Positions 34,941 to 42,548 of a stretch of 64,000 nt of DNA are shown here, piece by piece. The position numbers and the translations under genes are program-made. Source of the stretch: a virus. The stretch spans positions 1 to 64,000 of IMG/VR virus record IMGVR_UViG_3300043419_000731; one strand, given 5' to 3'. The first letter of the stretch is position 1; each line of letters opens with the position of its first letter. The notes under the pieces are model-generated. The model had not been told where the DNA came from. It was given only the letters and a program-made list of their open reading frames with translations, and ran no database searches.

Positions 34941-37289
34941 TTGACTAGAAAGATTAAGTATTATCTAACCAGCCTTTTTATAATCGGCTGGCTTTTCCTT
35001 TTTGGACCTAGCATAGCAAGTGCTGATGAAGTTACTGTTCAAGTAACACCAGTAAATCCTTCTTCAGATACCGCCACAGCAACCACTCCTATTACAGTTG
35101 AGATAGTTGCAAATAAAGTAGAAGCAGCAGAAACAACACTACAGGCAGCAGCACAAACACAAAGCAATGCGATCATATCTGCAATTCAGGCAAATGTTCC
35201 AAATACAGACACTCAGACTGCTACTCAAATTGCTACAACTCAAGAGCCGATTGCAACTGCGGTTGCAGAGGCTACAGTCAAGGTTCAAGAGGCTAATAAT
35301 GTAATTCAATCTGCTGAGACAGCAGTAACAGTTGCAGTAACTGCCCAAGCAGCGGTTGAATCACAAACTGCTGTGGTTGCTACAGCAATTACAACAGTAG
35401 AGTCAGCCACAGCAGTAGTTGCTACTGCAACAGAGAATGTAGTATTGGCAACAGCAGCTGTAGAATCTCAAACAGCTGTAGTACAATTAGATACGCTGGC
35501 TGTAGCAGAAGCACAATCTACTGTACAAGAATTCACCAGTCCTGGATTAAAAGTAGAAGTTTACAATGTACAGGGTCAGAACAACGCTCCAGTACTTCCA
35601 GACAATGCTGTTCCTATTCATACAACTGTTGACACTAACGGGATTAATGAGCAATGGGGTGGCGGAAACGTCGCTGGTTCTAACCGTAGTGAGGATGTAA
35701 TTGTTAAATACACAGGAACTTGGACGCCTTCAGTTGATGTAACTCATGTTCTTGCTCCAGCAGATGATGGTGTAAAACTTTATCTTGATGGTCAGATTGT
35801 TATTAACGACTGGTATGATAAAGGCGGAGGAGGAAGCGTTAATCAGGTTTCTGTATCCGCTGGAACTAGCAAAGCTTTTGAGTTGTGGTACTACGAAAAC
35901 GGTGGTGGTGCTGGTGTTTGGTTCTACCGTTATAACTCATTAACAGGCTGGATAATAGCACCTGGTTCTGAGTTTTCTCAATCATCTGCCAGCCCAGAAC
36001 AGTTAGCGGCACTACAAGCTGCTCAGAACATTCTTGCTAGTGATACGGCAGTACTAACAACCCTCACAGCAGAAAAAACAGAGGCTGAAACAAATCTAAC
36101 AAACGCTCAATCAAACCTAACATCTGCTGAAACAAACCTAACAACAGAACAACAAAACCTCACAATAGCAAATCAAAACCTAACAATTGCTATTCAGACA
36201 GCAGATTCTTTTGCAAATACAGCAACAACAAAAGTAAATGAAGCAGTAACTGCAATGACAAATGCGGCACAGGTTACAGTTAATTATTATGCAGAGCAAC
36301 AAGCAGCAGCACAGGCCGCTGCAAATGCAGCAGCGGAAGCTGCAGCGCAAAGAGCAGCTGCACAAGTAGCAGCAACGGAAGCTGCCGCCAAAGCAGCAGC
36401 GGAAGCTGCAGCAAAGGCAGAAGTAGAAGCCAAAGCAGCAGCGGAAGCTGCAGCAAAGGCAGAAGCAGATCGTGTAGCCGCAGAGGAAGCCGCTGCTAAA
36501 GCAGAGGCTGATCGTGTAGCAGCAGAAGAAGCTGCAGCAAAGGCTGAAGTTGAAGCAAAAGAACAAGCAGAAGCAGATGCTAAGGCTGAAGCAGATAGAT
36601 TAGAAGCAGAGGCAAAAGCGGCAGCTCAGGCAGAAGCAGATGCTAAGGCTGAAGCAGAGGCAAAAGCTCAAGAAGAAGCAAACGCTAAAGCAGAAGCGGA
36701 GGCTAAAGCACAAGAAGCAGCAGATGCAAAAGCAGAAGCTGAAGCAAAAGCTGCAGAGCTAGAAACGGCAAAAAAAGAAGCAGAAAAATTAAAGAAAGCA
36801 GCAGCGGAAGGAAAGTTAAGTGAAGAGCAAAAGGAAGTTGTTGTAGAAAAACTACTTGAATCAATTGAGCCTGGAAAAACAGTTTCATCTGCAGATATAA
36901 AAGCAGCAGGCGTATCTTATTCCGATTTACCACCAACAACACCAGTAGATGTTCGTACTGATGAAAATGGAAATGCGGTTGTAATTACCGCAGCAGTTGC
37001 TGCTCAAGTAGAATTACTACAAAACCCAGGAGCTCTTGTAGAAGAATTATTTACAAATCCAGCGGCAGCATTAGCTGCATTTGGAAGTATAGGTGCAGAT
37101 ATGTCAGATGAAGAAAGAGAAGAAGCAACAGACATGGTTGTTGCTACAGTTGTAGCAGCAGGTGCAGCAATTAACGCAGCAGCAGTTGCTACAGGAGGAG
37201 CCACTGGAGGTGGCACAGGAGGCGGAGGAAGTTCTGGTGGAGGCTCAGGAGCAAATTCACCAGGTTCACGAGGAGGAAGAAGATGGTAA
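34941..37289 (+). CDS. Secreted PA14-domain / Ala-rich coiled-coil protein
   Basis: 782 residues from TTG 34941. A clear signal peptide (YYLTSLFIIGWLFLFGPSIASA) is followed by a Thr/Ala/Val helical region, then a PA14-like beta domain (about residues 195-345: GLKVEVYNVQGQNN ... SRSEDVIVKYTGTW ... DDGVKLYLDGQIVI), then a TolA-like helix of Ala/Glu/Lys/Asp repeats (about 440-640) and a Gly-rich end. PA14 domains bind glycans. Export from the infected cell or display on the host surface would be unusual for a phage and may block other phages or bind neighbours. Direct repeats (AEADAKAEAEAKAQ) are visible. Confidence 0.75.
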   Translation: MTRKIKYYLTSLFIIGWLFLFGPSIASADEVTVQVTPVNPSSDTATATTPITVEIVANKVEAAETTLQAAAQTQSNAIISAIQANVPNTDTQTATQIATTQEPIATAVAEATVKVQEANNVIQSAETAVTVAVTAQAAVESQTAVVATAITTVESATAVVATATENVVLATAAVESQTAVVQLDTLAVAEAQSTVQEFTSPGLKVEVYNVQGQNNAPVLPDNAVPIHTTVDTNGINEQWGGGNVAGSNRSEDVIVKYTGTWTPSVDVTHVLAPADDGVKLYLDGQIVINDWYDKGGGGSVNQVSVSAGTSKAFELWYYENGGGAGVWFYRYNSLTGWIIAPGSEFSQSSASPEQLAALQAAQNILASDTAVLTTLTAEKTEAETNLTNAQSNLTSAETNLTTEQQNLTIANQNLTIAIQTADSFANTATTKVNEAVTAMTNAAQVTVNYYAEQQAAAQAAANAAAEAAAQRAAAQVAATEAAAKAAAEAAAKAEVEAKAAAEAAAKAEADRVAAEEAAAKAEADRVAAEEAAAKAEVEAKEQAEADAKAEADRLEAEAKAAAQAEADAKAEAEAKAQEEANAKAEAEAKAQEAADAKAEAEAKAAELETAKKEAEKLKKAAAEGKLSEEQKEVVVEKLLESIEPGKTVSSADIKAAGVSYSDLPPTTPVDVRTDENGNAVVITAAVAAQVELLQNPGALVEELFTNPAAALAAFGSIGADMSDEEREEATDMVVATVVAAGAAINAAAVATGGATGGGTGGGGSSGGGSGANSPGSRGGRRW

Positions 37290-37462
37290 GAATAATAAAG
37301 AATATCCTAAAGGATATGGTAGACCAAGCATGGACGCTTCTCGGTATGTTTATTGCTTGGGTAGTTCTGGACGGAAGTGCAAAGACAATTGTTGGATATG
37401 GAATTATAGCTACAACTGCCCTTTGGATTATTACAAGCCCGATCAGAAATAGAGAGGAATAA
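37283..37462 (+). CDS. Two-span membrane protein, holin candidate A
   Basis: 59 residues from ATG 37283, with AGGAGGAAG upstream inside the preceding gene. Two hydrophobic helices (WTLLGMFIAWVVL and IVGYGIIATTALWIIT) flank a short polar turn (DGSAKT), a class II holin layout. The N-terminus is basic. It sits beside another membrane protein, which could be its partner or antiholin. Confidence 0.6.
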   Translation: MVRIIKNILKDMVDQAWTLLGMFIAWVVLDGSAKTIVGYGIIATTALWIITSPIRNREE

Positions 37463-37464
37463 AA

Positions 37465-37755
37465 ATGGCAAAAGCGTATATTGAAGAACCGCAGCATGTA
37501 GGCGGAGGAGCAATTGCAAGCATAAATAATATTATTGCTAGAATTGTAGCTGTATTTGCAGCTTCTGGACTTTCAGTAATTGGAGCAGGTGCAGTAGTTG
37601 GAATTAGCACAGCTAAAGCAGTAATTTTAGCAGGAACTTTAGGAGTAGCAACAGTAGTTGAAAAGCTTGCTCGTGGATTTCTAGATGATGGCAAATTAAC
37701 TGTAGATGAGATTAATGCAGCATTCTCAGCAGTAGACAAAAAATCTGCTAAGTAA
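37465..37755 (+). CDS. Membrane protein, holin candidate B
   Basis: 96 residues. Two Ala/Val/Gly-rich helices (RIVAVFAASGLSVIGAGAVV, AVILAGTLGVATVVEKL) and a charged C-terminal helix (DDGKLTVDEINAAFSAVDKK) that looks like an EF-hand remnant. GAGGAAT precedes ATG at close range. This pattern recurs beside lysis genes in actinophages. It would permeabilise the membrane for the CHAP endolysin, 3.8 kb upstream. Confidence 0.55.
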   Translation: MAKAYIEEPQHVGGGAIASINNIIARIVAVFAASGLSVIGAGAVVGISTAKAVILAGTLGVATVVEKLARGFLDDGKLTVDEINAAFSAVDKKSAK

Positions 37756-37770
37756 TGATATAATTAGAGC
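37756..37770 (+). promoter_or_regulatory. Extended -10 promoter, leaderless spacing
   Basis: TGA plus TATAAT (37759-37764), then TAGAGC and ATG 37771. TGA overlaps the stop region of holin candidate B. Confidence 0.6.
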
Positions 37771-37920
37771 ATGAATAAATATCGCATAAAATTAGATGTA
37801 GAGGTAGAAGTAGAAGCCTTTAATGCTGAAGATGCAAGCGAATATATTCATGATATATTTAATATAGATGACGAAATTAAAAAGATTAATATCGTAAAAA
37901 TATCACCATTAAATCATTGA
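37771..37920 (+). CDS. Small acidic protein
   Basis: 49 residues, MNKYRIKLDVEVEVEAFNAEDASEYI..., a short beta-alpha-beta fold. It has the leaderless-type promoter just upstream, and the -35 of the tRNA promoter overlaps its stop codon. Function unknown. Confidence 0.65.
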   Translation: MNKYRIKLDVEVEVEAFNAEDASEYIHDIFNIDDEIKKINIVKISPLNH

Positions 37921-37961
37921 CAAGGCCACTGTACAGAGTGTATAATTATACAGTACAGTGG
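37917..37961 (+). promoter_or_regulatory. Consensus promoter with palindromic flanks for tRNA-Asn/Leu
   Basis: TTGACA (37917-37922), 18 nt, TATAAT (37941-37946). CCACTGTAC (37926-37934) and GTACAGTGG (37953-37961) pair perfectly and bracket the -10; the 14-nt core TGTATAATTATACA is itself a palindrome. A TTTT tail follows, so it could also act as a weak terminator. Confidence 0.7.
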
Positions 37962-37973
37962 TTTTGTGCATAT

Positions 37974-38046
37974 TGGTCCATAGCTCAGTTGGTAGAGCGC
38001 CAAACTGTTAATTTGGATGTCCCAGGATCGAGACCTGGTGGACCAG
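37974..38046 (+). tRNA. tRNA-Asn(GTT)
   Basis: Acceptor TGGTCCA / TGGACCA perfect, anticodon stem CCAAA/TTTGG with loop CTGTTAA, T-loop TCGAGA type, discriminator G. Confidence 0.92.
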
Positions 38047-38050
38047 CATA

Positions 38051-38134
38051 TGCCCGAATGGTGGAATCGGTATACACGACAGACTTAAAATTTGTTGCTT
38101 CACAGCATGTCGGTTCAAGTCCGACTTCGGGTAC
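38051..38134 (+). tRNA. tRNA-Leu(TAA)
   Basis: Acceptor TGCCCGA / TCGGGTA, anticodon stem ACAGA/TTTGT with loop CTTAAAA, long class II variable arm (TGCTTCACAGCA), T-arm GTCGG/CCGAC, discriminator C. Confidence 0.9.
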
Positions 38135-38152
38135 TAGAAAAGGTAAAGTAAT

Positions 38153-38386
38153 TTGTTACATTTAACGGAGAAAGGTGTTGAGATTTTTATCAAAAGGTCT
38201 CAATCAAAAACACAAGATTCATTTTGGAATAACTATGACCTTGTGATTTGGAAAAAAGATAACGGCGGCTATAGTTCTGTTGACGGAATGTATAGAAAAG
38301 ATGCTTGGGGCAAGTCAGAAAAAATTTCTGTCAGCCGTGAAGGAATTTGGAAGCTGCCAAAAAAATATGTCAAGTATTTTAAATAA
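38153..38386 (+). CDS. Small protein, TTG start
   Basis: 77 residues from TTG 38153. GVEIFIKRSQSKTQDSFWNNYDLVIWKKDNG... is a beta-rich, basic fold. No ATG fits; the region upstream is the tRNA-Leu end. It overlaps the WhiB gene by 20 nt. Function unknown; start uncertain. Confidence 0.5.
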   Translation: MLHLTEKGVEIFIKRSQSKTQDSFWNNYDLVIWKKDNGGYSSVDGMYRKDAWGKSEKISVSREGIWKLPKKYVKYFK

Positions 38387-38678
38387 TTTAGGTATAGAAA
38401 AAGAAGATCCAAAATGGTGGGACCTTGCGCTATGTAAAGGCATGGATACCAATCTATTTTTTGATAAATATGAATCAGATATCAACATCGCAAAAAGCAT
38501 TGATGAGGCATGCTTGTCTTGTCCAGTAATAAAGATATGCCATGATAGCGGGATTGAAAATGCAGATTATGGGGTATGGGGTGGAGTATTCCTAAGCTCT
38601 GGATCAGTTGATAAATCTAGAAATGCACATAAGACTAAAGATGTGTGGAGAAGAATAAAGGAAAAACATGTTTATTGA
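38367..38678 (+). CDS. WhiB-family iron-sulfur transcription factor
   Basis: 103 residues from ATG 38367; an in-frame ATG at 38280 lies inside the preceding gene. Cluster ligands C23, C49, C52, C58 (ACLSCPVIKIC) and the G[VI]WGG turn (GVWGG, about 69-73) define the family. A basic C-terminal tail (RIKEKH) may touch DNA. WhiB proteins occur only in actinobacteria and their phages, where they bind the sigma factor or block host WhiB. It supports the host inference. Confidence 0.88.
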   Translation: MSSILNNLGIEKEDPKWWDLALCKGMDTNLFFDKYESDINIAKSIDEACLSCPVIKICHDSGIENADYGVWGGVFLSSGSVDKSRNAHKTKDVWRRIKEKHVY

Positions 38679-38988
38679 TAAGAACAAGAATCATTTTAAA
38701 TATGGAATTAATGAATGGACTGGTGAGCCAAATAAACCAGTATTCTATAATAAAGCAATGGCTCTAAAGATAAGAGAGTTAGCAAAGCCAACAAGTGCTT
38801 TGCAGATGGATATAGTCAAGTATCCAGAGTTTTTAGCTATAAGGTTATATGAAGATAACTTTGCACAATTTGATGGCTCAATGAGAGTCAGAGTAATAGA
38901 ATATGTAGAAATGGTAAAAAATATCTTGGAATCATATGGAGTAAGAGTTGAGCTTGAAGGAAAGCCAGGAGGAAAGAACAATGGATAA
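38668..38988 (+). CDS. Conserved-looking small protein
   Basis: 106 residues. KYGINEWTGEPNKPVFYNKAM followed by helices (LQMDIVKYPEFLAIRLYEDN, VRVIEYVEMVKNILESYGV) and a Gly/Lys tail. It starts inside the WhiB gene end and overlaps the next gene by 8 nt. Possibly co-regulated with WhiB. No family recognised. Confidence 0.6.
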   Translation: MFIDKNKNHFKYGINEWTGEPNKPVFYNKAMALKIRELAKPTSALQMDIVKYPEFLAIRLYEDNFAQFDGSMRVRVIEYVEMVKNILESYGVRVELEGKPGGKNNG

Positions 38989-39217
38989 GGTATTATGCTA
39001 CTCATGCAATAAGAGTAAAAATGAGCTAACTGCCAAGAAATCTTCGCTATTAGCAATCAACCTGTTGCTATGCAAGACATGCACAGAGAATAAGCTTGAG
39101 CCCCGCTGGATAGTTATCCTGGCTGGAAGACAATATGGCGCAGATCATGTTAAAGAGTTTATTGCTAAAAAGCGATATGTTGGCTTAGACATAACTGCAT
39201 CTGAATTATTAATCTAA
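38981..39217 (+). CDS. Zinc-ribbon protein
   Basis: 78 residues from ATG 38981, with AGGAGG 7 nt upstream; a TTG at 38948 is less likely. CYSC (5-8) and CKTC (about 30-33) form the ribbon; the C-terminus (DHVKEFIAKKRYVG) is basic. Function unknown. Confidence 0.65.
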   Translation: MDKVLCYSCNKSKNELTAKKSSLLAINLLLCKTCTENKLEPRWIVILAGRQYGADHVKEFIAKKRYVGLDITASELLI

Positions 39218-39230
39218 TATAGATATTACG

Positions 39231-39246
39231 GTATAATATTCATATA
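39231..39246 (+). promoter_or_regulatory. TATAAT close to start codon
   Basis: TATAAT (39232-39237) with 9 nt to ATG 39247, giving an almost leaderless mRNA. No TGn extension and no strong -35. Confidence 0.4.
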
Positions 39247-39561
39247 ATGAATATTACTACGCAAATAATTATAACCTTATTTGCCGCTTCTATAAGCGGC
39301 TTGCTCACAGCGCAAGTAAATTCTAGAAGATTAAAAAAAGAAAAAGCTATTCAGGCTGCAGATAAAGCCCATGACCAGCTTTTACTTGAGGTAAAAGATC
39401 TTCAGATTAAGCTATATAAATTAGAAAAAGACTTGACCGAATGGAAGGAAAAGTATTTTGAGGCCCTTCAAGAATTAATTAAAGTCAAAGGCGAGCTAGA
39501 AAAGACTATGATTAGGCTCAGCCATGTAGAAATACATGAGGAAGAATTAAACGATATCTAG
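39247..39561 (+). CDS. Membrane-anchored coiled-coil protein
   Basis: 104 residues. One N-terminal span (IIITLFAASISGLLTAQV), then a long heptad helix (LLLEVKDLQIKLYKLEKDL, ELIKVKGELEKTMIRLSHVE). This is the layout of an inner-membrane spanin or a cell-envelope tether, but lysis in actinophages usually needs no spanin. Function open. Confidence 0.6.
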   Translation: MNITTQIIITLFAASISGLLTAQVNSRRLKKEKAIQAADKAHDQLLLEVKDLQIKLYKLEKDLTEWKEKYFEALQELIKVKGELEKTMIRLSHVEIHEEELNDI

Positions 39562-39581
39562 CACTTCGAATTTATATTTAG

Positions 39582-39593
39582 TATACTAGAATC
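39582..39593 (+). promoter_or_regulatory. -10 TATACT, leaderless spacing
   Basis: TATACT (39582-39587), AGAATC, ATG 39594. No TGn extension. Confidence 0.5.
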
Positions 39594-40151
39594 ATGACAT
39601 GTATAGTAGCCATTGCCCAAAATGGGGTAGTTTATATGGGATCAGATCACGCAGCATCAGATGATAAGACTGGATGGATACTTTCACGCAAAGAGCCAAA
39701 ATGTTTTAAAGTTGGACAGTATGGCGTTGCGTTTACAGATTCATTTAGAATGGGACAAATCTTACAGTACTCATGGGTCCCACCAAAGTACACTCCTACA
39801 AAAACAAACTCTGGATTAGATAAGTTTATGAGAACAAAGTTTATTGATTCAGTCAAGCAAGCATTCAAAGACGGCGGTTATGGAAGCATAGGGTCATCAT
39901 CCGATGAAGACACTGGAGGAATCTTTATTGTTGGAGTTGAAGGAAGAATCTTTACAATCGACGAAGACTTTCATGTTGGAGAAAATGTTGTTAACTACAT
40001 GGCGGAAGGCAGTGGTGGTCAGATAGCACTAGGAGCCTTATACGCAACAAAGAATCAAAAGAACCCTAAGCTAAGGCTAAAGGCTGCCCTAGAAGCTGCT
40101 ACAGAGTTTAACATGAGCGTAGCAGCCCCATATACATACATTCAAGTTTAG
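39594..40151 (+). CDS. HslV/proteasome-like Ntn hydrolase
   Basis: 185 residues. MTCIVAIAQNGVVYMGSDHAAS is the start of a T1-type threonine hydrolase: after removal of Met, Thr2 would be the nucleophile, D18 sits at the family position 17, and EPKCFKVGQYGVAF supplies the catalytic-Lys region (K36). SGGQIALGALYA later matches the conserved GSGG-type turn. In bacteria HslV forms a chambered protease with HslU. No ATPase partner is visible, so it may use a host partner or act alone. A phage copy is rare in my knowledge. Confidence 0.75.
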   Translation: MTCIVAIAQNGVVYMGSDHAASDDKTGWILSRKEPKCFKVGQYGVAFTDSFRMGQILQYSWVPPKYTPTKTNSGLDKFMRTKFIDSVKQAFKDGGYGSIGSSSDEDTGGIFIVGVEGRIFTIDEDFHVGENVVNYMAEGSGGQIALGALYATKNQKNPKLRLKAALEAATEFNMSVAAPYTYIQV

Positions 40152-40165
40152 TGTATAATTGAGTT
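40151..40165 (+). promoter_or_regulatory. -10 TATAAT, leaderless spacing
   Basis: TATAAT (40154-40159), TGAGTT, ATG 40166. It overlaps the stop of the Ntn hydrolase gene. Confidence 0.5.
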
Positions 40166-40522
40166 ATGAAAACTTTCATAGCAGCATTGTCAGCACTTGG
40201 TTTATTTTCTGCATTCAAATCATTTAGATCAAGATATGCTGTAGGCATTTATTATATTGACAAGCTTGAAGAGGTTCAAGAGCAGATCAGAAAGGCCACT
40301 GGCCCATTTGATATAAATGATCTTAAGCCAGAAAACTATGACAACGCTATGGATGTCAGAGGCACCCCAACACATCTTTGCCCATGCGGTTGCAACATAT
40401 GGAATGTCAAGGTTATATTTGAAGACTTTGAGGTTGCAACATACTTCCTGGATATGGAATGCGCTAATTGTGGGACAATGGCGACAGCACCAACACTATT
40501 AGATAAAGAAAAGATGGAATGA
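40166..40522 (+). CDS. Zinc-ribbon protein with hydrophobic N-terminus
   Basis: 118 residues. KTFIAALSALGLFSAF may be an anchor or signal. CPCGC and CANCG (about residues 68-105) form a zinc site. It lies between the HslV-like and subtilase genes, so an envelope or protease-linked role is possible but unproven. Confidence 0.6.
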   Translation: MKTFIAALSALGLFSAFKSFRSRYAVGIYYIDKLEEVQEQIRKATGPFDINDLKPENYDNAMDVRGTPTHLCPCGCNIWNVKVIFEDFEVATYFLDMECANCGTMATAPTLLDKEKME

Positions 40523-40656
40523 TTAAAAATAAAAAGATTAAAGAATTAGATAAAAAGATATTCGAGTTAGAGGCTAGGCTGGCTATTATGGAGTTACAGC
40601 TAAATAGTCTTATTATAAGCCAAAATCTAGATCTCGACGCAGAAAAATGGTACTAG
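40519..40656 (+). CDS. Small coiled-coil protein
   Basis: 45 residues, MIKNKKIKELDKKIFELEARLAIM..., one heptad-repeat helix. ATGA overlap with the upstream gene. It resembles a short oligomerisation or chaperone peptide. Confidence 0.55.
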   Translation: MIKNKKIKELDKKIFELEARLAIMELQLNSLIISQNLDLDAEKWY

Positions 40657-40663
40657 AATACTA

Positions 40664-40697
40664 TTGACAATCTACTATTATTTAGTAGAATTAAGGC
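40664..40697 (+). promoter_or_regulatory. TTGACA-16-TAGAAT promoter, leaderless spacing
   Basis: A perfect -35 (40664-40669, in CTATTGACA) and -10 TAGAAT (40686-40691), then TAAGGC and ATG 40698. TATTATTTAGTAGAAT is identical to the promoter at 14817-14832. Confidence 0.7.
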
Positions 40698-41819
40698 ATG
40701 AATAAAAAACTAATAACTGTATTACTATCACTATCATTTATTGTGCCTATGGCGGTACATGCTAACGCTGCTCCAGCAGCCCCAACGATTGCTATCCTAG
40801 ACACAGCTCTGGACTCATCGCTACCAGCATTTCAGGGCAAGGTAATTCAAGAAGTTTGCATTCTTCAGTTCGGCCTATGCCCAAATAATCAGTCATTTAT
40901 GGAAGGCCCAGGAGCAGCAGCAATGTCTGCTAACACAATCACTATGAACGGATTTGATCATGGTACTCAAATGGCATCTGTATTTGTTAAAACAAATCCA
41001 AATGCCAATATTGTATTCATTAGAATTATTGGAGATAAGGCAGGAGTTCGTCAGCCAGCAGGGGAGCCAACAGTATATAACGCTCTTAACTGGGTAAAAG
41101 CAAATGCATTAAAGTATAACATTCAGGCAGTAAGTATGTCGCAAGGCCACCATAATATTGGTGCAGCGGGAACAGATTATTGTCCAAAGACTCCAGTAAC
41201 TGAGCAGGCAGTAAAAGACCTTACGGCAATGCAAATTCCAGTGTTCTTTCCTTCTGGAAATGGTCGTGATTACTCACGTATTGATTGGCCAGCATGCCTA
41301 GATGTTTCAGTTTCTGTAGGATATACAGATCAGCAGGGAGAAATTTCTTCTTCTAGCAATAACGATGCAACAAAGCTTGACTTCTTTGCACTAGGATTTT
41401 TTACAAGCGCAGGTCCAGGTAATGTTCTAAAGAATATCTCAGGCTCATCTTCTGCTACACAGGTAATGGCAGCAAACTGGATTGCATATAAAACTGCAAA
41501 GCCAACTGCTACATATCAAGAAACTTTAGATGCATTCAGAAGTACTGCAGTTTCTACCGTTGGCCGTCAAGGAAAGTTTAATAAGCTTGTTGACTTAAAT
41601 AAAGCATTATCATATACTTCAGCCAAGCCCTCTGCACCAAGTGCAGCGGAACTTGCAGCAGCAGAAGCAGCAGCGCAGGCAGCAGCAAAAGCTGCCTTAC
41701 AAACACAAGTGAATGCTGCAATTGCAGCAGCAGAAGCACAGTATCAAATTGAATTAAAGGCTGCACAAGATAAGCTTGCTGCAACAAAGGCGACATGGTT
41801 GGCAAAACTCAATGGCTGA
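40698..41819 (+). CDS. Secreted subtilisin-like serine protease (S8)
   Basis: 373 residues. Signal peptide KKLITVLLSLSFIVPMAVHANA. Catalytic triad: D35 (IAILDTALD), H88 (FDHGTQMAS), Ser in GSSSATQVMA (about S251), with the oxyanion Asn in FPSGNGRD. A C-terminal Ala-rich helix follows (AAEAAAQAAAKAALQTQV). It is released outside the cytoplasmic membrane during infection and could cut surface proteins, phage receptors or the secreted proteins encoded nearby. A protease with both signal and triad is an unusual phage cargo. Confidence 0.8.
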   Translation: MNKKLITVLLSLSFIVPMAVHANAAPAAPTIAILDTALDSSLPAFQGKVIQEVCILQFGLCPNNQSFMEGPGAAAMSANTITMNGFDHGTQMASVFVKTNPNANIVFIRIIGDKAGVRQPAGEPTVYNALNWVKANALKYNIQAVSMSQGHHNIGAAGTDYCPKTPVTEQAVKDLTAMQIPVFFPSGNGRDYSRIDWPACLDVSVSVGYTDQQGEISSSSNNDATKLDFFALGFFTSAGPGNVLKNISGSSSATQVMAANWIAYKTAKPTATYQETLDAFRSTAVSTVGRQGKFNKLVDLNKALSYTSAKPSAPSAAELAAAEAAAQAAAKAALQTQVNAAIAAAEAQYQIELKAAQDKLAATKATWLAKLNG

Positions 41820-42018
41820 ATTAACAGTAATGGATGAAATCATTGGCGAAGTTGCTGAGGGTCTATATAAAAAATGGATTTCAGCAATGCCTGATGATGA
41901 AAAGAATCAACAAGCATTTAGTGCAATGTCAAAAAATGCACATGAAACAACTCTATTTGTAATTCAAGATTTTATGAATAGATTTAATGCAGCAGCGGAG
42001 GAGTTAAAGGATCAATGA
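41812..42018 (+). CDS. Small helical protein
   Basis: 68 residues from ATG 41812 (an upstream TTG at 41776 lies in the protease gene). MAELTVMDEIIGEVAEGLYKKW... is all-helical. It overlaps the protease gene and the thioredoxin gene. Function unknown. Confidence 0.6.
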   Translation: MAELTVMDEIIGEVAEGLYKKWISAMPDDEKNQQAFSAMSKNAHETTLFVIQDFMNRFNAAAEELKDQ

Positions 42019-42317
42019 TTGTCACAGATGAGACATTTGAATCAACACTATCTGCTCATGATTTAGTGCTCATAGATTTTTGGGCACCTTGGTGTGGACC
42101 ATGTAAAAAGATATCACCAATCTTAGATGAAATCTCAGATGAGCGTGGTTTATGGGTTGGAAAGTTAAATGTTGATGAGAATCCAGTAAAAACTGCTGAA
42201 TACTCTGTTGCTACTATCCCATATATGGTACTATTTAAGTCTGGTCAACCAGTAAAGACCATTACGGGCGCAAAGCCAAAGCATGTAATGCTTGAGGAGC
42301 TTTCGGAATGGATCTAG
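42015..42317 (+). CDS. trxA: Thioredoxin
   Basis: 100 residues. The active site WCGPC (C27, C30) lies in LIDFWAPWCGPCKK; the cis-Pro loop is VATIPYMVLF. Reduces disulfides or supports ribonucleotide reductase or polymerase in the host. Strongly overlaps its neighbours (4 nt and 10 nt). Confidence 0.9.
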   Translation: MIVTDETFESTLSAHDLVLIDFWAPWCGPCKKISPILDEISDERGLWVGKLNVDENPVKTAEYSVATIPYMVLFKSGQPVKTITGAKPKHVMLEELSEWI

Positions 42318-42502
42318 AAAATATAGACTCAGATCATTTAGAGTTTGAGATATGGTTGAAGAGCGGATATGACAGAGGATGGATTACTGATGTATTTTGT
42401 AATACACACGATGGTTCACCTATGACAGAAGAAGAAATGCAAGAATGGGATGAAGGCGGAGACCCGTGTTCGTTTCAGGTAAAGGTATTACCACTAAACT
42501 AA
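42308..42502 (+). CDS. Small acidic protein
   Basis: 64 residues. ITDVFCNTHDGSPMTEEEMQEWDEGGDPCSFQV has two Cys and one His, perhaps a small metal site. Similar short acidic proteins occur in actinophages with unknown function. Confidence 0.65.
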   Translation: MDLENIDSDHLEFEIWLKSGYDRGWITDVFCNTHDGSPMTEEEMQEWDEGGDPCSFQVKVLPLN

Positions 42503-42548
42503 CTTTCTGCGCTCATCTAGAGGCAGATTAATTAAGGAGAAAAAATAA

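Noticed and set aside
36180-36566. A Cys-rich 128-residue leftward ORF
   Set aside because: The Cys codons are the complement of GCA/GCT repeats in the coiled-coil gene, so it is a shadow of the repetitive sequence.
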